Shown here: positions 8,610 to 16,673 of the stretch, piece after piece
Position numbering within the stretch: the stretch's first letter is position 1
Layout of the letters: each line of letters starts with the position of its first letter
Assembly: GCA_014879735.1 (NCBI GenBank)
Contig: JACSRN010000101.1
Coordinates: 1 to 47,691, forward strand
Length of the DNA: 47,691 bases
Origin: Paracoccaceae bacterium
Lineage (GTDB): Bacteria; Pseudomonadota; Alphaproteobacteria; Rhodobacterales; Rhodobacteraceae
Direction of reading: 5' to 3'
Notes under the pieces: model-generated
Told to the model about the DNA's origin: nothing
The model's database searches: none
Seen by the model: only the letters and a program-made list of their open reading frames with translations
Position numbers and translations under genes: made by a program

Positions 8610-9569
8610 TCACTGGGTCGGGGCCGGCACGGCCTCGACCCTTCTGTTTCTCAGCCGCCCCTCTTCGTTCAGATCGCTGGCGCGCGGCGCCAGTGGGCCA
8701 ACCCCTTCGGCCACAATCTGGCCGGGCGTGACCGAATAGCCGTCGACCAGAACCTTGCGCACCGCCTCGGCCCGGCGCTTCGACAGCGCAAGATTGCCGG
8801 CCAGCGCGCCGGACCCGTCGGTGTGGCCGACCAGGAACAACCGGCGGGAGGGTTCGGCGGCCAGCCAGCCGGCCAGGGCCGCCAGCGAGGGAAACTCGCC
8901 CCCCGCAAGCGCCGCCGAGCCGGAATCGAAGACCAGATCGTCCAGCGCAACCGAAAGCCCGGCATCCAGCCGGGCCGCCAGGTCCGAGGGCGCGGCAGAG
9001 CCGGAATCAGACCCCGGGGCCGGCAGATCATGAGGCGCGACAGGGGCGACAGGCACAACCGGCGCCAGCGCCTCGACCCCGACCGAGATCATCTGCACGA
9101 AGACCGCACCGCCCGAACGGCTGACAAACAGGCTGACCGCCGCACCCCCGTCCTGTGCCGACAGAAAGCGGAACCCGCCCAGGTCGACATGCATGCCGGG
9201 TTCGGGCATCACCTCGGTGGCGAAGCGGAAGTCGAAGCCGCCGCAGGCCCGGGTCTCGCAATCCAGCAGCACGGCATATCCCGCGCCGCGCAACTGATCG
9301 CGCAGCGGCGCCAATACATCAAGAAGGCTGGCCTCCGGCGCATCCAGCCGCCAGGCGCGGCGGTCAACCATGCCTTCGACGATCTGCACCGGCAGGTGGT
9401 CGCCAGCCCATGGCGCCTCGGGAAGGGCATAGCTGTCGAATTCCGGCCGTTCGGCCACGGCGCCAAGTATGGGGAAAGGCATCGCCAGGTCCAGCGCCAC
9501 CGCCGGGCGCGGTGCCAGGACGGCACAGGCCACAAGAACGGACAGCGACGGGACGGCAGGCCGGGTCAC
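8610..9569 (-). CDS. OmpA-domain outer-membrane/periplasmic protein
   Basis: A 319-residue exported protein. I chose the GTG start at 9569 because a signal-peptide-like segment follows directly (LSVLVACAVLAPRPAVALD) and GAGGAG lies 12 bases upstream; the open frame continues to 9704, but that part overlaps the 3' end of the upstream GNAT gene. The middle region is unfamiliar. Residues about 195-315 are an OmpA C-terminal domain with FDSGSAAL, GHTDGSG, LSKRRAEAV and a C-terminal RNRRVE, which binds peptidoglycan diaminopimelate. It is last in the cinA-like/GNAT/OmpA run and converges on LysR. Confidence 0.85.
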   Translation of the reverse strand: MTRPAVPSLSVLVACAVLAPRPAVALDLAMPFPILGAVAERPEFDSYALPEAPWAGDHLPVQIVEGMVDRRAWRLDAPEASLLDVLAPLRDQLRGAGYAVLLDCETRACGGFDFRFATEVMPEPGMHVDLGGFRFLSAQDGGAAVSLFVSRSGGAVFVQMISVGVEALAPVVPVAPVAPHDLPAPGSDSGSAAPSDLAARLDAGLSVALDDLVFDSGSAALAGGEFPSLAALAGWLAAEPSRRLFLVGHTDGSGALAGNLALSKRRAEAVRKVLVDGYSVTPGQIVAEGVGPLAPRASDLNEEGRLRNRRVEAVPAPTQ

Positions 9570-9633
9570 GTTTCTCGAACACTCCTCATGCGCCGATATA
9601 CCGGGCGCCCCGGGTCGTCCCCGGTCGCCCGGG

Positions 9634-10329
9634 TCACTTTTCCCTGTAATGATACCGCCCCACAACTGCCATTCCCGCAGCGTCATACAATGCCCGGGCG
9701 GCAATGTTCCGCTCTGTCACCAGCAGTGAAAGCCGCGTCGCCCCCTGATCGGCAGCCCAGTTCGCTGCCGCGCGCAACAGCCTCTGGCCGGTTCCCCGCC
9801 GCCGCGCCAGGTTGCGCACCTCAAGCGCATGAAGCATCGCCTCCGGCCCGTCGCAGGCAACGAAGGCCGCACCAACGGGACGTTCGTCGGTACGGGCCAG
9901 CACCGCGGCCCTTGGCCCCGCCACCCGCTGCATCACCGCAACACGCGTGGCACCGATCCCGCCCTCGGCCCAGATGTCGCGCGCGACCTCCAGCGGGGGC
10001 CAATGCGCGAAAGCGGCCAGGAACGGCAGCGTTCCGGCCAGCGCCGCCACCGGCGCGGCATAGGCCACCACGGGATCGACGATGCGGTAGCCGCGGGCGG
10101 CCAACGCCTCGTCCAGCGCCTCATCCCCCACCCGCAAGGCGAAGAGAGGGGCATCCATCGCCGCTTCGGCAGCGGCAAGCGCGGCCCCGTCCCAGGAACC
10201 TTCGACGGTCGTGGCAGAGACCCGCTTGCCGCCGCCGGCACCGTCGCGCAGCCGGAACGGGCCAAGCGTCCAGCTCCTGGCCGGGGGCCATGTCGCCTCC
10301 ATCACCTGCGCCAGAAGCGCGGGCGTCAT
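9634..10329 (-). CDS. GNAT family N-acetyltransferase
   Basis: A 231-residue protein whose C-terminal third is a GNAT domain: ALEVRNLARRRGTGQRLL contains the acetyl-CoA binding R/Q-x-x-G-x-G/A motif, and NIAARALYDAAGM is the C-terminal motif. The N-terminal half is divergent, perhaps a degenerate second GNAT fold. The substrate is unknown. The start codon overlaps the stop of the CinA-like gene (ATGA), implying translational coupling, but no functional link between them is evident. Confidence 0.88.
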   Translation of the reverse strand: MTPALLAQVMEATWPPARSWTLGPFRLRDGAGGGKRVSATTVEGSWDGAALAAAEAAMDAPLFALRVGDEALDEALAARGYRIVDPVVAYAAPVAALAGTLPFLAAFAHWPPLEVARDIWAEGGIGATRVAVMQRVAGPRAAVLARTDERPVGAAFVACDGPEAMLHALEVRNLARRRGTGQRLLRAAANWAADQGATRLSLLVTERNIAARALYDAAGMAVVGRYHYREK

Positions 10330-11045
10330 CCAAAAAGCCCGGTCAGCCGCAGCATCGCTTCGCTGACCCGACCCGGATCGGTGCCGCGAATCACCAAGTT
10401 GGTCCCATAGGCGCCCCCCTGCACGAAGGGATAGGATCCCATCGACAGATCGGGATATTCGGCAGCCAGCGCACCGAAGGGCGCGGCGATGTCGGCCTCG
10501 GGCCGCATCACCCGCAGGGTTTGGGTCAGCAGCGGCGCGCCGCCTGCAAGCCCCGGCAGGACCGAGGCGACCATCGCCTCGAAAATCTGCGGCACGCCGG
10601 CCATGACATGGACATTGCCGATGGTGAACCCGGGGGCGGCAGAAACCGGGTTCTCGATCAGCGTGGCGCCGTCGGGGATGCGGGCCATCCGGCGGCGGGA
10701 CTCGTTGAATTCTACCCCCTGCCGGTCGTAGTGCGCCTGCAGGATCGCCAGCGCATCGGCGCGCGGACCGATGCCGACACCCATCGCCTCGGCCACGGCA
10801 TCGGCCGTGATGTCGTCATGGGTCGGGCCAATGCCACCGCTGGTGAACACATGGTCGCAGGCGGCAGACAGTGCCCGGACGGCCGCCGCGATCGCGACAG
10901 GATCGTCGGCCACGATCCGGGCCTCGACCAGGTCGATCCCGGCGCCTGCAAGCTTGCCCGCCAGATAGTGCAGGTTCGAATCCCGCGTGCGCCCGGTCAG
11001 GATTTCATCGCCGATGACCAGGATTGCGGCGGTGGGGTTTGCCAT
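10326..11045 (-). CDS. CinA N-terminal-type molybdopterin-binding domain protein
   Basis: A 239-residue stand-alone MoaB/Mog-fold domain as in the N-terminus of CinA (COG1058). GDEILTGRTRDSN near residues 12-24 and TSGGIGPTHDDIT are diagnostic. The C-terminal PncC-like nicotinamide-nucleotide amidase domain of full-length CinA is absent. The COG1058 domain in other proteins has pyrophosphatase activity on ADP-ribose-like molecules; whether this one does is not shown. It is the first gene of a three-gene minus run and is divergent from map, with 158 bp between the starts. Confidence 0.9.
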   Translation of the reverse strand: MANPTAAILVIGDEILTGRTRDSNLHYLAGKLAGAGIDLVEARIVADDPVAIAAAVRALSAACDHVFTSGGIGPTHDDITADAVAEAMGVGIGPRADALAILQAHYDRQGVEFNESRRRMARIPDGATLIENPVSAAPGFTIGNVHVMAGVPQIFEAMVASVLPGLAGGAPLLTQTLRVMRPEADIAAPFGALAAEYPDLSMGSYPFVQGGAYGTNLVIRGTDPGRVSEAMLRLTGLFG

Positions 11046-11203
11046 GGGACCTCCAATCCAGCGGATGCTTCTGATATAGACCTGCGCGGCAGGAATTTTC
11101 CACCCTGCATGCCCGGGGAACCGGCCGACAATGCCACCTTGCGTCGCCGGGGTCTGGCGTTTTCCGCGCGCGCCGCCTATCTAGAGCCCGAAAGGACTTT
11201 GCC

Positions 11204-12013
11204 ATGGACGAAACCCGCGCCCGCGTGACCCGCGATGGTATCCGCATCTATGAGGAGGCGGATTTTGCCGGCATGCGCGAGGCAGGCCGTCAGGTTGCCG
11301 AAATTCTCGATCTTTGCGGACCTCTGGTGAAGCCCGGGGCGACCACCGCCGTGATCGACGATTTCATCCGCGACGAGGTTGATCGGCGGGGTCTGATCTC
11401 GGCCACCATCGGCTACAAGGGCTATCGCCACGCCTCCTGCATCAGCGTGAACCATGTGGTCTGCCATGGCATTCCCGGCACGAAGATCCTGACCGACGGC
11501 GACATCCTCAACATCGACGTGACGGTGATTGTCGATGGCTGGTATGGCGATTCCAGCCGGATGTATGCGGCAGGCGCGCTGCCGCGAAAGGCCGAGCGGC
11601 TGATCGAGGTGACGCATGAGGCGCTGATGCGCGGGATCGCCGCGGTGAAGCCCGGCGAAACCTTCGGCGACATCGGCCATGCGATCCAGTCCTATGTCGA
11701 GGCGAACCGCATGTCGGTCGTGCGCGATTTCTGCGGCCACGGCCTGGGCCGCGTCTTCCACGCCCCGCCGAACGTGCTGCATTACGGCCGCGCCGGCACA
11801 GGCCCGGTGCTGGAGGAAGGCATGTTCTTCACCATCGAACCGATGGTGAACCTGGGCCGGCCGGAAACCAAGGTTCTGGCCGACGACTGGACGGCCGTGA
11901 CCCGCGACAAGTCGCTTTCGGCGCAGTACGAACATTCGATCGGCGTCACCGCCACCGGCTGCGAGATCTTCACGCTGTCGCCGGCAGGCCGGTTCTTCAA
12001 GACCTGGGACTGA
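11204..12013 (+). CDS. map: Type I methionine aminopeptidase
   Basis: A 269-residue MetAP. The five metal ligands of the pita-bread fold are all visible: D105, D116, H179, E212 and E243, each offset by 8 from the E. coli enzyme, plus the conserved histidine of SVNHVVCHG. It removes the initiator methionine from nascent proteins. There is no N-terminal zinc-finger extension, as expected for type Ia. ybaK begins 1 bp after its stop. Confidence 0.97.
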   Translation: MDETRARVTRDGIRIYEEADFAGMREAGRQVAEILDLCGPLVKPGATTAVIDDFIRDEVDRRGLISATIGYKGYRHASCISVNHVVCHGIPGTKILTDGDILNIDVTVIVDGWYGDSSRMYAAGALPRKAERLIEVTHEALMRGIAAVKPGETFGDIGHAIQSYVEANRMSVVRDFCGHGLGRVFHAPPNVLHYGRAGTGPVLEEGMFFTIEPMVNLGRPETKVLADDWTAVTRDKSLSAQYEHSIGVTATGCEIFTLSPAGRFFKTWD

Positions 12014-12014
12014 G

Positions 12015-12485
12015 GTGGCCGCCACAAGGGGCACCCGGTCGCTGACGGCGGCCGGCGTGGCCTTCACCCTGCATCGCTATGACTACGATCCCGATGCCGA
12101 GAAAATCGGGCTGGCCGCCGCCACGGCGCTGGGGCTGGACCCGGCGCTGATGCTGAAGACGCTGATGGTCGAGGTGGACGGGCGACCGGCCTGCTGCCTG
12201 ATTCCCGCCGGCGCCAGCCTGTCGATGAAGAAGGTGGCAGCGGCTTTCGGCGGCAAGGCTGCAGCCATGATGCCGCCGGCAAAGGCCGAAAAGCTGACTG
12301 GCTATCATGTCGGCGGGATCTCCCCTTTCGGAATGCAGCGCCCGGCGCCCGTGGCAATCGAGACGATGCCCTGTACCGCCGAACGGATCTGGATCAATGC
12401 CGGCCAGCGGGGCCTGCTTGTCGCCCTTGCCCCCGCCGATGCCATCCGCGTGCTGGATGCCCGGATGGTGACGCTGACCGCCTGA
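12015..12485 (+). CDS. ybaK: Cys-tRNA(Pro)/Cys-tRNA(Cys) deacylase, YbaK/EbsC type
   Basis: A 156-residue YbaK-like protein with a GTG start at 12015, one base after the map stop codon. Typical family features are the lysine in LMLKTLMVEVDG, the glycine-rich AGASLSMKKVAAAFGGK and GYHVGGISPFGM. YbaK hydrolyses Cys mischarged on tRNA(Pro), acting in trans with ProRS. The junction GACTGAGGTGG puts its ribosome-binding region inside the 3' end of map, suggesting coupling. Confidence 0.92.
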   Translation: MAATRGTRSLTAAGVAFTLHRYDYDPDAEKIGLAAATALGLDPALMLKTLMVEVDGRPACCLIPAGASLSMKKVAAAFGGKAAAMMPPAKAEKLTGYHVGGISPFGMQRPAPVAIETMPCTAERIWINAGQRGLLVALAPADAIRVLDARMVTLTA

Positions 12486-12490
12486 AGGGT

Positions 12491-12507
12491 CCCCAAGCGG
12501 TTTGGGG
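12491..12507 (+). terminator. Short stem-loop after ybaK
   Basis: CCCCAA (12491-12496) pairs with TTGGGG (12502-12507) around a 5-base loop, starting 5 bases after the ybaK stop. There is no T-tract, so this is a weak terminator candidate. Confidence 0.35.
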
Positions 12508-13261
12508 GCGGCTGACCTGACGCTGCGCCGCGCAGAGAGATCGCCTCGCCAAGGAATCGCGCCACCCTCTGGAACGAACAGGTGCATGAGCGGACCAGCA
12601 CGGCGGTTCGCGGCCTCTGTCGGACGGGCATGCATCGATGCATCGCCGACATGTTGAATGGGAAATCCGGGATCACGGCGGCAGCCGCCAGGCTGGGCCA
12701 GCCTGGCCACGGCCTGCCATCAGGGCCCGATATCCTGATCTGGTGGGGTCACTGCGCCCCTGGCGCGATGTCCGGGTGGTCAAAGCTGTCTGGCCCGGCT
12801 TTTCAAGACGAACCATCTGCAAGGCCGGCTCAGCCAGCCAGGGGCGACTGGTGACAGGCCATCCGAACGACCCGCGCCTGCGCCCTTACGGCGATCCGGG
12901 CGGGCTGGGCCAGTGATTCGAGCCTGGCAAAAGCCGGCTTTCCGCCTGCCTCGGCCCTGACCGCAGCACCGCCTCGTGGCACAGGATCGGCTTCCCGACG
13001 GTGCCGAGGATCTATCGCCGCTTCGTCGATGCGAACCCCGGGCAAGGCCAGGCCGAACCCGGCTTCGACCGCGGGGCGGGGCTGCGCCATCTGCTCGCTG
13101 CGGCCGGCTCCAGCGCCGCCGGCGATGGCCGCGTACTAGCCCCGTCCGCCCGATGCTGCGCGCGACAATGTGATCCCGCCCGCGAAGGACCTTTCGGGAG
13201 GGTGGGTCGCCGTGCTTAGCTGCGGGCGCGCAGGGGCATCGCCGCCCCGGATGGAGAGACC
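12508..13261. other. Non-coding or decayed stretch with no recognisable gene
   Basis: The 776 bp between ybaK and the aldo/keto reductase is by far the largest gap in an otherwise packed window. Short open frames exist on both strands (for example 12582-12854, 13001-13219, and minus 12780-13373), but none has a good ribosome site, a family motif or believable composition. The plus-strand segment at about 12985-13140 (reading IGFPTVPRIYRRFVDAN...) looks the most protein-like and could be a gene remnant. A perfect 14-bp palindrome, ATGCATCGATGCAT, lies at 12630-12643. Confidence 0.5.
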
Positions 13262-14086
13262 ATGACGAAACCCCTTCGCCTGCGGCTGAACGATGGCCGC
13301 CACATTCCGGCCATCGGCCTTGGCATCTGGCAGGTTCCGGCCGTGGCAACCGCAGCGACCGTATCCTCGGCACTGCAGATGGGCTACCGGCTGGTCGATG
13401 GCGCGGCGATCTATGGCAATGAGGAAGGCCTGGGCCAGGGCCTGCGCGCCTCTGGCCTGCCGCGGGACGAGGTTTTCGTCACGACGAAAATCTGGAACAG
13501 TGCCCAGGGCTATGACAGCACGCTGGCGGCGCTGGACGAAAGCCTAGGCCGCCTGGCGATGGACCGGGTCGATCTGTGCCTGATCCACTGGCCCTGTCCC
13601 GCCCAGGGACGTTTCATCGACACCTGGCGCGCCTTGATCCGCGCCCGCGACGATGGCCGGGTCACGTCAATCGGCGTGTCGAACTTCCTGCCCGAACATC
13701 TGGAACGGCTGGTCGATGCGACGGGCGTGGTGCCGGCGCTGAACCAGATCGAACTGAATCCCCGGTTGCAGCAGGCCGAGTTGCGGGCCCTGCACGACCG
13801 GATGGGAATCGTGACCCAGAGTTGGACGCCGCTTGGCCAGGGGGCCAGCTTCGATGCCGCACCGATCCGCAACGCCGCCCTGCGCAGCGGCAGGACCCCG
13901 GCACAGGTGATCCTGCGCTGGCATGCCCAGCTTGGCTGTTCGGCCCTGCCGCGTTCGATCCGCCCGGCCCGTCAGGCCGAGAACCTGGCGCTGTGCGATT
14001 TCGCATTGACCGATGCGGAGATGGCCGCCATCGCCACGCTGGACGAGGGGGTCCGCTGCGGCCCCGATCCGGCCGTCTTCCAATAG
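13262..14086 (+). CDS. Aldo/keto reductase (2,5-diketo-D-gluconate reductase-like)
   Basis: A 274-residue AKR with the full catalytic tetrad: Asp46 and Tyr51 (GYRLVDGAAIYGNE), Lys76 (TTKIWN) and His109 (LIHWP). The signature GVSNFLPEHLERL follows, and the C-terminal NADPH-binding segment LPRSIRPARQAENLAL is present. The length is normal for the AKR5-like bacterial group, which reduces aldehydes and ketones with NADPH; the substrate is not predictable. GGAGAG precedes the ATG. Confidence 0.93.
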   Translation: MTKPLRLRLNDGRHIPAIGLGIWQVPAVATAATVSSALQMGYRLVDGAAIYGNEEGLGQGLRASGLPRDEVFVTTKIWNSAQGYDSTLAALDESLGRLAMDRVDLCLIHWPCPAQGRFIDTWRALIRARDDGRVTSIGVSNFLPEHLERLVDATGVVPALNQIELNPRLQQAELRALHDRMGIVTQSWTPLGQGASFDAAPIRNAALRSGRTPAQVILRWHAQLGCSALPRSIRPARQAENLALCDFALTDAEMAAIATLDEGVRCGPDPAVFQ

Positions 14087-14108
14087 GCTTCCGCCGGATT
14101 TGCGATCG

Positions 14109-14118
14109 TTGTATACAA
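14109..14118 (+). promoter_or_regulatory. Palindrome TTGTATACAA directly before zapE
   Basis: A perfect 10-bp palindrome ends 4 bases before the zapE ATG. It contains TATACA (14112-14117), a good -10 hexamer; if used, transcription would begin at about the ATG itself and give a leaderless mRNA. Alternatively it is an operator: palindromes of this form are bound by some GntR-family repressors. No convincing -35 box is present. Confidence 0.4.
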
Positions 14119-14122
14119 AGGC

Positions 14123-15211
14123 ATGCAGAAGACGCTGACCGAAATCTACGAAGCCCGGGTGACGGCGGGCCTCCTGCGCCCCGACCCGGCGCAGAAGGCC
14201 GTGCTGCCGCTGCTGGAGGATTTGCGGCGCTGGCTGGAAGATACGCCGGCGCGCAAGATCGGCCTGTTCGCCGGGCTGTTCGCTCGCCCGGTGATGCCGC
14301 CGAAGGGGCTATATCTTTGGGGGGGCGTCGGCCGCGGCAAGTCGATGTTGATGGATCTCTTCACCGAGGCTGTCGCCATCCCGGCCAAGCGCCGCGTGCA
14401 TTTCCACGCCTTCATGCAAGAGATGCATCATGCAATCCACGCCGCCCGGCAGCGCGGGGTCGAGGATCCCATCGTCCCGGTGGCAGATGCCGTGATCCGT
14501 GACACCAGGCTTCTGGCCTTCGACGAGATGCAGATTGCCGACATCACCGACGCCATGCTGGTGGGACGCCTGTTCGAACGGCTGTTCGCAGGCGGCGTGG
14601 TGATCGTCACCACCTCGAACCGGCGGCCCGAGGATCTGTATCACAACGGGTTGAACCGGCAGCTTTTCCTGCCCTTCATTGCAATGCTGGAGGACCGCCT
14701 GCATGTCGTCGAACTGGAAAGCCCGAACGATTACCGCCAGCATCGGCTGGCCGGGACGCAGGTCTATTTCCACCCCGCTGGCGCTGCCCGGGGGCGGATC
14801 GCGGCGATCTGGTCCGACTTGACCGGCGGCGCCAGCGGCGAGCCGCTGCTTCTGCCGGTCAACGGCCGCATCGTCGAACTGCCGCGCTTTTCCAATGGCG
14901 TCGGCAGGGCCAGCTTCTGGGAACTTTGCGCCCGCCCCCTCGGCCCCGGCGACTATCTTGCCATCGCCAAGGCCTGCCGTGTGCTGATCCTCGAAGACAT
15001 CCCGCAGCTTTCCGCCTCGAACTACAACGAGGCCAAGCGCTTCGTCACGCTGATCGACGCGCTCTACGAGGCCAGGGTGCGCCTTATCTGTTCGGCCGCC
15101 GACGAACCCGAGCGGCTCTATATCGAAGGCGAGGGCACGTTCGAATTCGAACGCACGGCCAGCCGCCTGCGCGAAATGCAGGGGGCGCACTGGGGCGAAG
15201 ACCGCGCCTGA
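14123..15211 (+). CDS. zapE: Cell division protein ZapE (AFG1-like ATPase)
   Basis: A 362-residue P-loop ATPase of the AFG1/ZapE family. Walker A is GGVGRGKS (residues 67-74), Walker B is LLAFDE near 130-135, and sensor-1 is TTSNRRPEDLY. ZapE acts at the Z-ring in late division, and related mitochondrial Afg1 proteins act in respiratory-complex turnover. The N-terminal YEARVTAGLLRPDPAQ aligns with the usual family start, so ATG 14123 is right even though it has almost no leader and no well-spaced Shine-Dalgarno sequence. Confidence 0.93.
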   Translation: MQKTLTEIYEARVTAGLLRPDPAQKAVLPLLEDLRRWLEDTPARKIGLFAGLFARPVMPPKGLYLWGGVGRGKSMLMDLFTEAVAIPAKRRVHFHAFMQEMHHAIHAARQRGVEDPIVPVADAVIRDTRLLAFDEMQIADITDAMLVGRLFERLFAGGVVIVTTSNRRPEDLYHNGLNRQLFLPFIAMLEDRLHVVELESPNDYRQHRLAGTQVYFHPAGAARGRIAAIWSDLTGGASGEPLLLPVNGRIVELPRFSNGVGRASFWELCARPLGPGDYLAIAKACRVLILEDIPQLSASNYNEAKRFVTLIDALYEARVRLICSAADEPERLYIEGEGTFEFERTASRLREMQGAHWGEDRA

Positions 15212-15230
15212 CCTTCCTCTTGACCGAAAT

Positions 15231-15279
15231 ACCCCCCGGGGGGGTCGCTTCGCAGAAGCGACCGGGGGCGGCGCCCCCT
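15231..15279. terminator. Double stem-loop between convergent zapE and GS-like gene
   Basis: Two hairpins lie side by side. GGTCGCTTC (15243-15251) pairs perfectly with GAAGCGACC (15255-15263) around GCA. GGGGGC (15264-15269) pairs with GCCCCC (15273-15278) around GGC, immediately before the minus-strand stop at 15280. CCCCCCGGGGGG adjoins on the left. This is a strong bidirectional terminator candidate and resembles the element at 22.2 kb. Confidence 0.65.
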
Positions 15280-16665
15280 TCAGACGGTGTGCAGATAAAG
15301 ATCGAAATCCACTTCGGAGACCGTCCGCATCACCCGGCCATATTCGGCGGCTTTCACGGCGGTGAAGGTACGGTGCATGTCGTCGCCCAGCGCCTCTTTC
15401 AGAAAGGTCGACTGGGTTGCCGCCTTGATGGCCGACCGCCAGTCGTCCGGCATCGCGATATCGCTGTCGGCATCATAGCCGTTGCCCGTCACCTCGGGGC
15501 CGGGGTCGATGTTCTCGGCCATGCCCTTGCGCAGCCCGGCCAGCACGGTCGCCGCCACCAGATAGGGATTGGCATCCACGCCGGCGGGCCGATGCTCGAT
15601 CCGCCGGGCGCGGATGTCGCCCGCCGGGATGCGCAGCGCCACCGAGCGGTTGTTGACGCCCCAGGTCGGGCTGACGGGCGCATAGCTTTGCGAGGCGAAG
15701 CGGCGCCAGGAATTGGCATGTGGGGCAAAGACCAGCATCGATTCGCCCATGGTCTGCCGCAACCCGCCGATGGCATGGCGCAGCCGATCGTTCCACTGGC
15801 CCTCGACCTGTTCCATGAAGAGGTTGTGTCCGGCGCCATCCTGCAGCGAGACGTGGAAATGCATGCCCGAGCCGGCATAATCCTCGTTCGGCTTGGCCAT
15901 GAAACAGGCCGTCACCCCGTGCAGCCGCGCATGCATGCGCACCAGACGCTTCAACCGCATCAGATCGTCGGCCGCCTGCATCACGTTTTCGCGGTAATGC
16001 AGTGTCAGCTCATACTGTCCGGGGGCAAATTCCGAGATTAATGTCTCGGCCTGGATCCCCGCCGCCTTGGCGCCGGCATAGACGTCGTTGAACAGCGGCA
16101 GCATGCCGTGCAGCTGGTCCACCGAATAGACGTCGGTCTTGGAATTCCGCCGCCCGTCCAGGACATCGCGCGCCGGAACCATCTTGCCATTGGGGTCGCG
16201 CTCGTTTGCCAGCAGGAAGAATTCCAGCTCGAAGGCGCCGGCGGGATACATGTCCTCGGCCGCCAGGGCATCGACCTGCCGCTGCAGCGCATGCCTGGGG
16301 TCAGAGGTCATCGGGCTGCCGTCAAGATTATACAGGGACAGGAACACTTCACCCCGCGGCGGGTTGGTCCCGGCCAGGGGAACCAGGCTGCCCGGCACCG
16401 GCCAGGCGCGGCGGTCGCCATCCCCCTGATCCCAGATCAGCCCTGTCTCGTGGACGTCCTCGCCGCAGATGTCGAGGCCGAGGATCGAGATCGGCATGTG
16501 CCGCCCCGATTTGTAGATCGACAGCAACTCGTGCCGGCGAATGATCTTGCCCCGGCCGATGCCGTTCGAATCGTGCAGCACGATGTCGAAGGCCTCGATT
16601 TCGGGATGCGCGGCCAGAAAGGCCTCGGCCTCGGCGACGGTGGAACCGGAAGGGCTGGAAGACAT
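15280..16665 (-). CDS. Glutamine synthetase-like ligase (gamma-glutamylpolyamine synthetase type)
   Basis: A 461-residue protein with a GS beta-grasp domain (about 15-115) and catalytic domain. ELEFFLL, GQYELTLHYRE, GSGMHFHVSL and the ATP/glutamate-binding segment RIEHRPAGVDANPYL are conserved. Overall it resembles PuuA/GlnT-type ligases, which join glutamate to an amine with ATP rather than to ammonia; I infer this from sequence style and context, not from a diagnostic residue. It follows the class III aminotransferase by 8 bp and is almost certainly co-transcribed. The reaction pair suggests amine or amino-acid catabolism. Confidence 0.88.
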   Translation of the reverse strand: MSSSPSGSTVAEAEAFLAAHPEIEAFDIVLHDSNGIGRGKIIRRHELLSIYKSGRHMPISILGLDICGEDVHETGLIWDQGDGDRRAWPVPGSLVPLAGTNPPRGEVFLSLYNLDGSPMTSDPRHALQRQVDALAAEDMYPAGAFELEFFLLANERDPNGKMVPARDVLDGRRNSKTDVYSVDQLHGMLPLFNDVYAGAKAAGIQAETLISEFAPGQYELTLHYRENVMQAADDLMRLKRLVRMHARLHGVTACFMAKPNEDYAGSGMHFHVSLQDGAGHNLFMEQVEGQWNDRLRHAIGGLRQTMGESMLVFAPHANSWRRFASQSYAPVSPTWGVNNRSVALRIPAGDIRARRIEHRPAGVDANPYLVAATVLAGLRKGMAENIDPGPEVTGNGYDADSDIAMPDDWRSAIKAATQSTFLKEALGDDMHRTFTAVKAAEYGRVMRTVSEVDFDLYLHTV

Positions 16666-16673
16666 TGGGAATC

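Noticed and set aside
8823-11228. An 801-codon plus-strand frame across the OmpA, GNAT and CinA genes
   Set aside because: It spans three genes on the other strand and their spacers and has a Pro/Arg-rich shadow composition.
12780-13373. A 197-codon minus frame in the gap before the aldo/keto reductase
   Set aside because: Composition is Arg/Gly/Pro-rich with no motif, and it overlaps the well-supported start of the aldo/keto reductase gene.
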